Of a DNA stretch of 64,000 nt, positions 57,974-64,000 are shown piece by piece. The stretch is from Metridium senile (lineage: Eukaryota; Cnidaria; Anthozoa; Actiniaria; Metridiidae): contig OX459105.1 of NCBI GenBank assembly GCA_949775045.1, positions 15,958,227 to 16,022,226 of the forward strand. The letters run 5' to 3'. Each line of letters starts with the position of its first letter. Within the stretch, counting starts at the first letter, position 1. The translations under genes were made by a program, and so were the position numbers. The notes beneath the pieces were generated by a model. It was not told where the DNA came from and did not search any database. It saw nothing but the letters and a program-made list of their open reading frames with translations.

Positions 57974-60900
57974 ACTGTGTTCCATACCTGTGATCTTGGG
58001 GTGATTTTGAAAGTATTTACATAGACATTGTCGGGAAGGAACGGCAATGCAATGGCGACTATCACCTACACATACAGAATAAACAAAAAGTATATAACTT
58101 AGAAGAAATCAAATCAATAATGTCTTGGTGCGCAGGAATCATATTGAAAAGAATTTTGTATTAACTACGTATTTAAAGGTAACTGAGAAGAAGTTTTTAA
58201 AAAGTTAGAAGAAGTTATAAAAAACTTATAAAGAAGTTATAAAAAAACTTATAAAGAAGTTATTGAGAAACTACATCTTTGAATATAATATAATACTTTA
58301 TTTAAAGAGGGTAACACTTTTAAAATATCTAAAGATAATATACACATCTTGAATACACATCTTGAATTGCCACACTATACCTTGCCTTTCATGTCAACAT
58401 TTTTAAAGTCTTTCAGGGAGACCTGACTCAACTGAGGGCCACCTACACCAATCAAACAACACCATTAGTTATCGTTAGCTTTATCAATACATGATGACTT
58501 CCTACTATTTAACAATTATTTGCTGATTGGCGAAGTGAATATTGGTGAATAGTTACCAGCCTTTATTGAAACAAAACTGTTAAACGCACTAAATAGTTAG
58601 CAAGTACTTACCAATCAACAGTGAGGCACCAGCTGTTTCAAACATTGTCATAACATCTGAGGGAAAGTCTGAATGGGCATGCGCTAACATAAGATTACCA
58701 GCCAGAGAACCAACCTTGGTAGAAAGAGATATTACAACAAAAAAACGAACAAACGACCGAACAAAGTAGGAAGGTAGGAAGGAAGGAAAGGAAGGAAGGA
58801 AGGAAGGAAGGAAGGAAGGAAGGAAGGAAATATGATGTACTCACATTTCTAACTGGAGTATTGGCAACCTGAGAAACAAAGGAAAGATATTAGTATGTTG
58901 AGTTTTTCTAGTCTTCCAAGAACATATTGTTATGTTAGACCCACCGTAACTTAGAACTTACCACTCTTAAATGTTTAGCCATTGCACTGAATGAGGACGA
59001 TTTGCTGGTCTTAGATTCACATAGTTTGATGAATGCATTCAGTGACAGACTGGCACCAACAACAAGGTGACTGCTGACCTCCTAGAACAACAAAACATTG
59101 ATGGTCAGCAAAAACTAAGCTAGTCTCCCAGGAAACTAAGGTTATATACTGTTTTAACCCTACACACCAATGCTCTATGTGTATTTCACAAACAAGTGAG
59201 AGGCCACTGGGATTTGCACATGGGATACTTCCCTACTAGGCTACACTTGTTTGTGCATATCTGCCTGTCTGTCCGTCTGTCTGTCTGTCTGTCTGTCTGT
59301 CCTATTGTCTGTATGTATGTCTACAGTAGTGTTCATGTTACCGTTGAGCAATGTAATTCCTTGACAGCGTTGATGTCCACCATGGCTTGAAAGGGACCTT
59401 CTTCTTTGTAAACACCTACAAATAACACACAGAGACCATTTCCAGTTAGTGTTTGCTTTGCCTTAACTGGAAATGTTCTATTCCAGATCATCTCAGTAAT
59501 TTGGCAGAACTAAATATTAAAACTGCACTCACCTTTGCCAGTGTTGCCAGAGATCAGCTTCACATTGTCTTGTCTGTGTTTTTCCAGGATGGCGTACAGC
59601 TGTGCCAGTGATGTTGGTGAGTACCATTCAGTACCAGATGCATTTCCTGGTACTGTTCCTGGCCGTTTACACTTACAGTCATCACACTTACCACTACATT
59701 TACTTAATTCCTGGAATGTAACATAAAGAAGTGTCACTTAATGTAAAGTAATGTTAAGGAATGTGATGTAATGTAAAGTAACAAAATGCAAATTAACATA
59801 ACTTGAAAGTTGCGATGTTAAGTTACTATATTGCAAGGTAACAACGCAAATGTTAAATAAGGGGCCGGCGACCATTTAATGTTTAAGGTGGGTGATTTTA
59901 CAAATAAATTGCCAGCACGGCTAAAAGGGCCGGAAAAAAAATTCTGTGCAGCACAAATAGAATATAAAAATTCCTGCACTATTGTAAGGGGAGAAAAATG
60001 TTGAAAAATGTTGCAAAATATAGAAATAAATATCGTACAGAGAATTGAGAAGGAGAGAAAAATATCCTGTCCACCAAGACGTTGGGGAAAAAATTTCTTG
60101 CTGATTGGAAATCACCCCCCCCCCCCCCCCCCCTCAAAAGTTGAATGGTCGGCCCATAATGCATGCATGGTTTTACTTTACAATACCTCAATGTCAATTG
60201 GATCAGCATCTGCAGCAAAGGTCTTCATAGCATCAAGAATAGAACGATAACCTACAAGTAAACAATAAAAATATAAATGTACAATTTATTAGCTTTTGTT
60301 ACTTGTTTTCATATAATCTAAAGCCAGAAGTACCTGTGCAACGACAAATGTTGCCATCAAAGTTGTCCTCTATTTGTTGTTTGGTGGGTTTTGGGTTTTC
60401 TTTGAGAAGGCTGAAACCAAAACAGTACATTTAAAATAGGAGTTTTATGATATCAATGATGATAAAATGATGATGGTGATGAATGAATGTATGTAATGTT
60501 AACTAGTCAAACTTCCTCCCAACTAATTACTAGCGAGGAAGCTAAATGTGGTTGAGTTGAAGACGGCCCTTACAGAATGTGGACAATTATACACTGATGA
60601 TGATTAAGGGGGATGGTGTAAAATGATGATGATGATGATGATGATGCAGCTGTTGGTGATGGTGTTGATGATAATGGTGGTAGTGTTAGTGTTCAGAAGA
60701 TGATGATGATGATGATGATAATAACAACAGTGACATTATCATACCTGTACATTGTCATTACCATGCCTGGTGAACAGAAGCCACACTGACTGCCATTATG
60801 TTCTGCCAACCTTTTCTGGATGGAATGAAACCCTTGTTTTCGACTGAAAAGAAAAGAAAAACATGTTTGCTTACAAAGGGACATTGTGATATTGATAATG

Positions 60901-62300
60901 ATGATGATAGTAATAATCACAATGAAGACAATAACAGTCTGACAATGATGATGAGAATGTTGGAGGTGATGTTAATAATGATGTTAATAATGATGATAAT
61001 GGTGATAATAATAATAATGATGATGATAATGATGATAATGGTGATAATAATAATAATGATGATGATAATGATGATGATGGTGATAATAATAATGATGATG
61101 GTGATGATAATAATAATAATAATAATGATGATGATAATGATGATGGTGATGATAATAATGATTATGATAATTTATGAAGATGATGATGATGACAATGACA
61201 GAAATATATGGTAATTATTATGTTAACATTCTTGCCCTATATTGTAATGTGTGAGCAAATGTCACTTACATCTCAATGTGATATATATCTATATCAGTAC
61301 TTACTTCCCAATACCCTCAGTGGTTGTAACTTCACATCCATTAGCAGCATACAGAGGGAAAAGGCACTGAAAAAAGAGAAAACATATTTATACAACATAA
61401 AAATGATATTCTATCTAGTGCAGTAAGATAAACATTTCTTTCTTAACACCTCAATCTTCTAGCCAGTCTAAATTGTCCTACTAATTTGGGGAAGACTCCA
61501 ACTTCAATTCACACTATAACTGTCCCTAAATTAAATATTACAGCTGCTGCACAAAGCTCTGCTCATGTATAGATTTTTTATTTACGATTATAACTTGATA
61601 CTTACAGAGTTGACAGACAAAGTGATTTCTCGTCCAGTTAATGGATCAACTCTTGTCAATGCAACAACACAACATCCACAACCACCTTCATTGCACATCA
61701 CCTTGGTACCTGGATAATAAGATGAACATCATGGTCATCATTATCAATACAACCATAATCATCATCATCATCATCACCATAAACATCTTCATCATTATAC
61801 AACCATCACCATTATCATGATCACCACAATAAACATCATCATCATTACCACCACCACCATCATCATCACCACAACTATCATCACATGCACCACCATCATT
61901 ATCACCACCACCCTCATTATCATCATCACCACCATCTTTACCGCCACCACTATCATCACTACCATCATTATAACATCATCATCATCACCACCACCACCAC
62001 CACCATCATCATCATCACAACGACCACCACTATCATCATCACCACCAACATCACCACCACTATCATCATCATATCCGTTGCTATACATTACATGTTCTAC
62101 ATATCTCACCTTTAAATCCCTGTTGGTTTCGTATAAAATCATTGAGACTAGTATTAGGGTCAGGGTTATTGACATTAAACTGTACACCATTAATGTGCAG
62201 GGTTAACGTTGCTACTGAAGGTGGTGCAGCACCAGTTTGAACTATCCCATTGTAACAATCCTCTAGGATCTTACGGTTTTGATCATTGAACAGAGGTGCA
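42477..62300 (-). CDS. AOX: Aldehyde oxidase-like molybdo-flavoenzyme (40 exons, 5' exon missing)
   Basis: I read 40 coding exons with 39 GT-AG introns and consistent phases, about 1,292 residues to a TGA at 42479-42477. The domain order is the family's: two [2Fe-2S] domains, FAD domain, molybdopterin domain; usual length is about 1,270-1,350. The enzymes oxidise aldehydes or N-heterocycles in the cytosol, passing electrons from molybdenum through Fe-S centres to FAD. Two residues point to aldehyde oxidase rather than xanthine dehydrogenase: the loop reads [10 protein letters not shown] (leucine replaces the glutamate of GGFGGKE in XDH), and SFCRTPG replaces AFRGFGG. The catalytic glutamate is kept (ATGEPP). 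The sequence most resembles insect-type aldehyde oxidases from memory. There is no in-frame ATG in the first recognised exon, whose initial T completes a codon, so an upstream exon is needed; I could not place it. Exon coordinates are in the three domain entries. Confidence 0.95.
43325..43600. repeat. GGTTGGTCGGTC-type simple repeat
   Basis: Imperfect 4-bp GGTC/GGTT/TTGT repeats in the oxidase intron between exons 38 and 39. The Arg/Gly/Val and Pro/Thr frames read from it are not genes. Confidence 0.9.
43770..43875. repeat. (GAT)n tract next to the exon 37 donor
   Basis: Imperfect triplet repeat starting within 10 bases of the 5' splice site of exon 37 (43877-43876). Confidence 0.85.
44350..44660. 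repeat. (ATC)n tract between oxidase exons 35 and 36
   Basis: About 300 bp of imperfect CAT/ATC triplets. The Asp- and Ile-rich frames here are artefacts. Confidence 0.9.
45475..46222. repeat. (ACACT)n arrays with copies of an exon-donor segment
   Basis: Long ACACT and ACACC pentamer tracts are separated by repeated segments. Each of three segments (45638, 45826 and 45984 onward) carries CTTACAGTTAGGTGAAAAGACG. This is the end of exon 33 plus its GTAAG donor, read on the minus strand; the true site is at 46229-46225. A more diverged unit starts at 45475. Confidence 0.88.
46522..46745. mobile_element. MITE (ACAGGCAGCCCAAGC)
   Basis: The left end ACAGGCAGCCCAAGCAATTC...GTAGAGATATG and right end CATATCTCTACAGTAAA...GCTTGGGCTGCCTGT are inverted, with TA on both sides. 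It is in the intron between exons 32 and 33. Confidence 0.82.
47070..47215 (-). repeat. Inverted copy of the 10335-10500 repeat
   Basis: ATTGCAATCTCAACCTGTTA, ATCTCGCTCGCTAATCAA and CCATATATGGTAATGGCATT are the complement of 10335-10500. It lies in the intron between exons 31 and 32. Confidence 0.75.
47430..47915. repeat. (ATC/ACC)n tract next to the exon 31 donor
   Basis: About 490 bp of CAT, CAC and ATC triplets beginning roughly 20 bases from the exon 31 donor (47924). The His-, Ser- and Asp-rich frames here are artefacts. Confidence 0.92.
48185..48425. repeat. GTTGCGTTACGTTGCGATAC-like repeats
   Basis: Degenerate 5-10 bp repeats of CGTTG/CGTTA/CGATG in the intron between exons 30 and 31. 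Confidence 0.7.
48895..49480. repeat. GATGATGACGAC repeat with higher-order units
   Basis: GATGAC triplets contain GATGATGTTGGTGATGATGA units that recur every 35-130 bp, up to blocks of about 125 bp with GATGATGATGTTGTTGGTGA. It is in the intron between exons 28 and 29. The 260-residue Asp-rich frame is not a gene. Confidence 0.9.
49655..49750. repeat. (AGAGA)n microsatellite
   Basis: Pure AGAGA/GAAGA pentamers, about 90 bp, just downstream of the exon 27 donor. Confidence 0.92.
50060..50890. repeat. About 40-bp minisatellite (TGATTGACTGTTGGAGTGAT)
   Basis: About 18 units of TGATTGACTGTTGGAGTGAT then TGATTGACAGATTAATCA, of 32-41 bp. It is in the intron between exons 25 and 26. The Asn/Gln/Ser frame is an artefact. 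Confidence 0.92.
51040..51415 (+). mobile_element. LINE 3' fragment with CCHC-like motif
   Basis: The plus frame includes [20 protein letters not shown], then C and [19 protein letters not shown]. This is the C-terminal cysteine/histidine motif of non-LTR retrotransposon polyproteins. It lies antisense in the intron between oxidase exons 24 and 25. Confidence 0.8.
51880..52445 (+). mobile_element. CR1/L2-like LINE 3' end
   Basis: The frame [20 protein letters not shown], then [20 protein letters not shown], is the conserved C-terminus of CR1/L2-type reverse transcriptases. An AT-rich 3' UTR ends in TACTGTTATACTGTTATACTG repeats (to about 52445), like the 3' repeats of CR1 elements. It lies antisense in the intron between oxidase exons 22 and 23. 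Confidence 0.85.
52830..53350. repeat. (GGATGAAT)n repeats
   Basis: Imperfect 4-8 bp GGAT/GAAT repeats with two larger duplicated blocks containing GGGAATGAATGTAAAGAAAT. It starts about 30 bases upstream of the exon 22 acceptor. The Ser/His/Ile/Pro frames are artefacts. Confidence 0.92.
53840..53930. repeat. (TTGA)n microsatellite
   Basis: TGATTGATTGA tetramers in the intron between exons 19 and 20. Confidence 0.9.
54540..54835 (-). mobile_element. tRNA-derived SINE
   Basis: The minus strand from 54817 reads GGAGCTAGGATAGCATAGTT, GGTTAGTG (A box) and GAGTTTGAATCCC (B box), with a body continuing to about 54545. It lies in the intron between oxidase exons 17 and 18. The tRNA-like head lacks good stems, so it is a SINE rather than a tRNA gene. 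Confidence 0.72.
54925..55640. repeat. 12-bp minisatellite (AAGGCAGCGAGG), about 60 units
   Basis: Units of GGAAGGCAGCGA, GGAAGGCAACGA and GGAAGGCAGCAA with almost no length change, so all six frames stay open for over 700 bp. The repetitive Lys/Arg/Ala, Leu/Pro/Ser and Ala/Phe/Leu frames are not genes. Confidence 0.95.
55670..55815. repeat. 18-bp minisatellite (GAAGAAGAGGAATGGAAT)
   Basis: About eight units of GGAATGGAATGAAGAAGA in the intron between exons 17 and 18, next to the 12-bp array. Confidence 0.9.
55962..56105. mobile_element. TTAACTTTACTGAC palindrome family, intact copy
   Basis: The left arm GGTAATATAATGAAATTTG...ACCGTAAAAATGTTGA is complementary to the right arm TCAACATTTTTTACGGTGTT...ATTCTATTACC. 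It lies about 70 bp beyond the exon 17 donor. Confidence 0.82.
56840..56955. repeat. GAATGAAT and (GGAA/GGGA)n tracts
   Basis: Purine-rich tetramers between oxidase exons 14 and 15. Confidence 0.85.
57178..57975. repeat. Giant (GAT)n tract with (ATC)n mirror at its end
   Basis: About 730 bp of GAT with GGT and GTT variants switches at 57918-57922 to about 54 bp of ATC, giving an inverted (GAT)n-(ATC)n hairpin. It begins 14 bases beyond the exon 13 donor on the minus strand. The 310-residue His-rich, Ile-rich and Met-rich frames are artefacts. Confidence 0.95.
58770..58830. repeat. (GGAA)n microsatellite
   Basis: GGAAGGAAGGAA tetramers about 15 bases beyond the donor of the 24-nt microexon, between exons 10 and 11. 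Confidence 0.9.
59862..60158. mobile_element. Inverted-repeat element with poly-C tract
   Basis: The left end GGGGCCGGCGACCATTTAAT...GGTGGGTGATTTT and right end AAATCACCCCCC...GAATGGTCGGCCC are inverted. The right arm has a run of 20 C. It is in the intron between exons 6 and 7. Confidence 0.72.
60600..61190. repeat. GAT/AAT triplet tracts around exon 4
   Basis: TGATGATG and GATAATAATAATGATGATGA tracts occur on both sides of exon 4 (60843-60745). Small artefact frames only. Confidence 0.88.
61725..62075. repeat. (ATC/ACC)n tract between exons 1 and 2
   Basis: ATCATCACCACC-type triplets of about 350 bp in the intron. Asp-, Thr- and Ile-rich frames are artefacts. Confidence 0.9.
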
Positions 62301-62387
62301 CTAAAAATATGAAAATATTGTAATAAGTAATGACTAATAACATATCTGCTGAATACAAGAATACTGTAATAATAGATGATTAAGTGG

Positions 62388-62424
<37 letters not shown>

Positions 62425-63044
62425 AGTGATGATGATGATAGTGAAGATGATGAAACTGTAAGATTGTTATGATGAGGGCACGTTATGGTGATGATAATTA
62501 TAAGACAAAAAAAATGATGCTGATGATAAAGATGATGGTGATAATGAAGATGATGATTTTAACGAGTTGTGTTGATGATCGATTATGTTAAAAATCGATC
62601 AGTAAAAATTGATTTATAAATAGCAGTAATAAAACAATTGTTCTTTTTATTCATTAATAACAAACTTTGCAAACTTTTTTCTTTTAAAATAATGCATAAC
62701 TATTTTAATATTTATGCATTATATTGTTAAAACACCATCGAAAATATATTTGTCACATATATATATCTTACGATAAAAAACTCAATAATTCAACCTATTG
62801 AAATGAAACAATAACAATAACAATAACTGTTCTGCATATAATAAAATTAAGACACTAATATTTTGTTTTGGTCAAAAGAGAAAATTATTAGCTTTAATAA
62901 CAACAGACAGCAACTAAAATCGTATCTAAATAAACCTCTCTGGGGAGGGAAATGTAATTTAAAAAGAGCACTGAATAATCTGTCCTTTATACAAGCCCAT
63001 TGTATTAAAACAACAGCAACCTGATCTATAAAATGTGTCTATTG
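62301..63044. other. Upstream of the first recognised oxidase exon
   Basis: A (GAT)n tract at 62385-62450, then AT-rich DNA. The exon with the oxidase start codon should be here or beyond, but no short ATG-to-donor frame could be chosen by eye. Confidence 0.5.
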
Positions 63045-63155
63045 TGTAGGTGTGTCTGTCTTTTACTCCGACGAAGGGCTAAAGCACGAAACTTCAGTAA
63101 AGTTAAGTCAACATTTTCTATGTAATGAAAATTGTAACACCGTAAAAAATGTTAA
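63045..63155. mobile_element. TTAACTTTACTGAC palindrome family, partial copy
   Basis: CCGACGAAGGGCTAAAGCAC, then AAAGTTAAGTCAACATTTTC and TTGTAACACCGTAAAAAATG. Matches the right half of the copies at 6190 and 55962. Confidence 0.65.
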
Positions 63156-63609
63156 AACACCGGCACAGCCTATACTATAGTTTACTCGCTATAGTTTCCA
63201 TTTATATCCCTTTTGCTGTCAAATCTAATAGTTTATTAAACATTCCAATATCAAGAAATTGTCTTAAAAAGATTTTAACTTTCTACGCGATTACAATATT
63301 ATGTATAAACTTATTAATATGCACATGTCAAATGATTTCAAAATCGTAGCCATGCGCGCATGAAAAAACTGAATCATTGAAAAAACTGTTACTTCATATA
63401 TTAAACAACAGATATTCTAAAGTTCAAAATAGTTAGTAGTTATTGTGCTTTTCGTAATGAAAAAGCATTTCATAGACACAAAGAAAAACGATTAATAATA
63501 TTCTGCGTGAAGAAGAAGACAATATAAACAACAGGATCAAACAATAAACAATAGAAAGGCGACCAAAAATTGCTTGAAAAAGAAATCTACCGCGATCCAA
63601 CGTGATACT

Positions 63610-63810
63610 GTAAGCGGTGGTCAAACGGCTATGATAGTTGAAGGTGTCTCAACTATCATCTACTATCATTCGCGCGGTCAAACAGCAAAAACTATCATGT
63701 GAAATTTGAACATGTTCAAACTCTATGATAGTCCATGATAGTTGGTGGTTAAACGCACATGATAGTTGGAACTATCATCAACTATCATTGCCGTTTGGCC
63801 GAGGCTTTAA
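63610..63810. mobile_element. Inverted-repeat element with ACTATCAT motifs
   Basis: The left end AGCGGTGGTCAAACGGC and right end GCCGTTTGGCCGAGGCTTT are near-complementary. ACTATCAT or ATGATAGT occurs about ten times between. Confidence 0.7.
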
Positions 63811-63919
63811 GCCATGTAGATAATAAACATAGATGTAGTGGACTAAAAGTTTAGTTTCTAAAGGAACTAATACTATAATACATTACATAACATTTGATCT
63901 GTTTGACCTGGGCAACCCT

Positions 63920-64000
63920 AAAACGCGGAACGGCGGAACGACGGAATGGCGGAATATTCTAAAACGCGGAACGGCGGAATATTCTAAAACGCGGAATTTT
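63920..64000. repeat. AAAACGCGGAACGGCGGAA repeats
   Basis: Short G/C-rich repeats, AAACGCGGAACGGCGGAATA and TTCTAAAACGCGGAA, at the window's right edge. The array continues beyond. Confidence 0.7.

Larger units (their letters stand above)
56176..59710 (-). other. Oxidase exons 7-17: linker and FAD domain
   Basis: Exons: 59710-59533, 59415-59342, 59081-58962, 58868-58845, 58714-58612, 58442-58381, 58065-57988, 57099-56992, 56819-56753, 56564-56455, 56340-56176. Exon 10 is a 24-nt microexon (VANTPVRN) that joins [20 protein letters not shown], the FAD-binding loop. The linker in exon 7 has a cysteine cluster, [11 protein letters not shown], not part of the two Fe-S clusters. Exon 17 ([20 protein letters not shown]) leads into the molybdenum domain. 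Confidence 0.92.
60187..62300 (-). other. Oxidase exons 1-6: two [2Fe-2S] domains
   Basis: Exons: 62300-62110, 61709-61606, 61366-61305, 60843-60745, 60410-60334, 60251-60187. The plant-ferredoxin-type cluster reads CNEGGCGCC, giving C-x4-C-x2-C with an extra cysteine where most relatives have alanine; its fourth ligand is in SVNSC across the exon 2/3 junction. The second cluster uses [11 protein letters not shown] (exon 4) and ICRCTGYR (exons 5/6). About 24 residues precede the first beta strand ([12 protein letters not shown]), longer than in typical family members. Confidence 0.93.

Noticed and set aside
57133..58065. 310-residue His-rich open frame and its Ile/Met-rich partners
   Set aside because: A (GAT)n microsatellite in all frames; it also overlaps the genuine oxidase exon 13 (58065-57988).

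Overview
This is a gene-poor, repeat-rich animal genomic window. Genes are broken by short GT-AG introns. The DNA is AT-rich and full of inverted-repeat elements, fragments of non-LTR retrotransposons and long simple-sequence tracts. Several short repeats resemble families I associate from memory with anthozoan cnidarians (a MITE ending GGGGCTGTTTATATGA, a palindrome family with CCTCGTCTACACGAATCCG, and an AAAGTTAAGTCAACATTTT palindrome). I therefore favour a cnidarian, perhaps a coral or anemone. This is inference; a sponge or another marine invertebrate is not excluded.

Layout. (1) 1-5868, minus strand: the 5' part of a sacsin-like gene, with two HSP90-type (Nov) ATPase modules in one polypeptide; it runs off the left edge. 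(2) 5.9-10.8 kb: non-coding, with several inverted-repeat elements. (3) 10.8-39.6 kb: three paralogous four-exon minus-strand genes (exons spanning 10833-13475, 15433-26549 and 36360-39632). I assembled these from splice sites. Each encodes a signal-peptide exon followed by three exons that look like a divergent FGF-type beta-trefoil. They are separated by an 81-bp minisatellite and by nested DNA transposons. Upstream of each start codon is a duplicated regulatory block with a CRE-like TTACGTCAC and several CCAAT boxes. An orphan fourth block lies at 33.2-33.9 kb. (4) 33.9-34.9 kb and 40.5-40.7 kb: retrotransposon reverse-transcriptase fragments. (5) 42477-62300, minus strand: an almost complete molybdo-flavoenzyme gene of the aldehyde oxidase/xanthine dehydrogenase family. 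I read 40 coding exons of about 1,292 residues; only the start-codon exon is missing. Residues near the active site favour aldehyde oxidase over xanthine dehydrogenase. Its introns carry most of the window's microsatellites, two LINE fragments, a tRNA-derived SINE and several MITEs. (6) 62.3-64 kb: non-coding, with repeats.

The genes do not form a pathway. The sacsin-like gene suggests an intracellular chaperone, the oxidase suggests cytosolic metabolism, and the FGF-like genes form a local tandem family of secreted proteins. The FGF-like cluster is the most novel content. None of its exons stands out as a long ORF, and its variable exon interiors beside near-identical flanking DNA suggest diversifying evolution. 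Almost all of the long low-complexity open frames in 43-62 kb are microsatellites, not genes.
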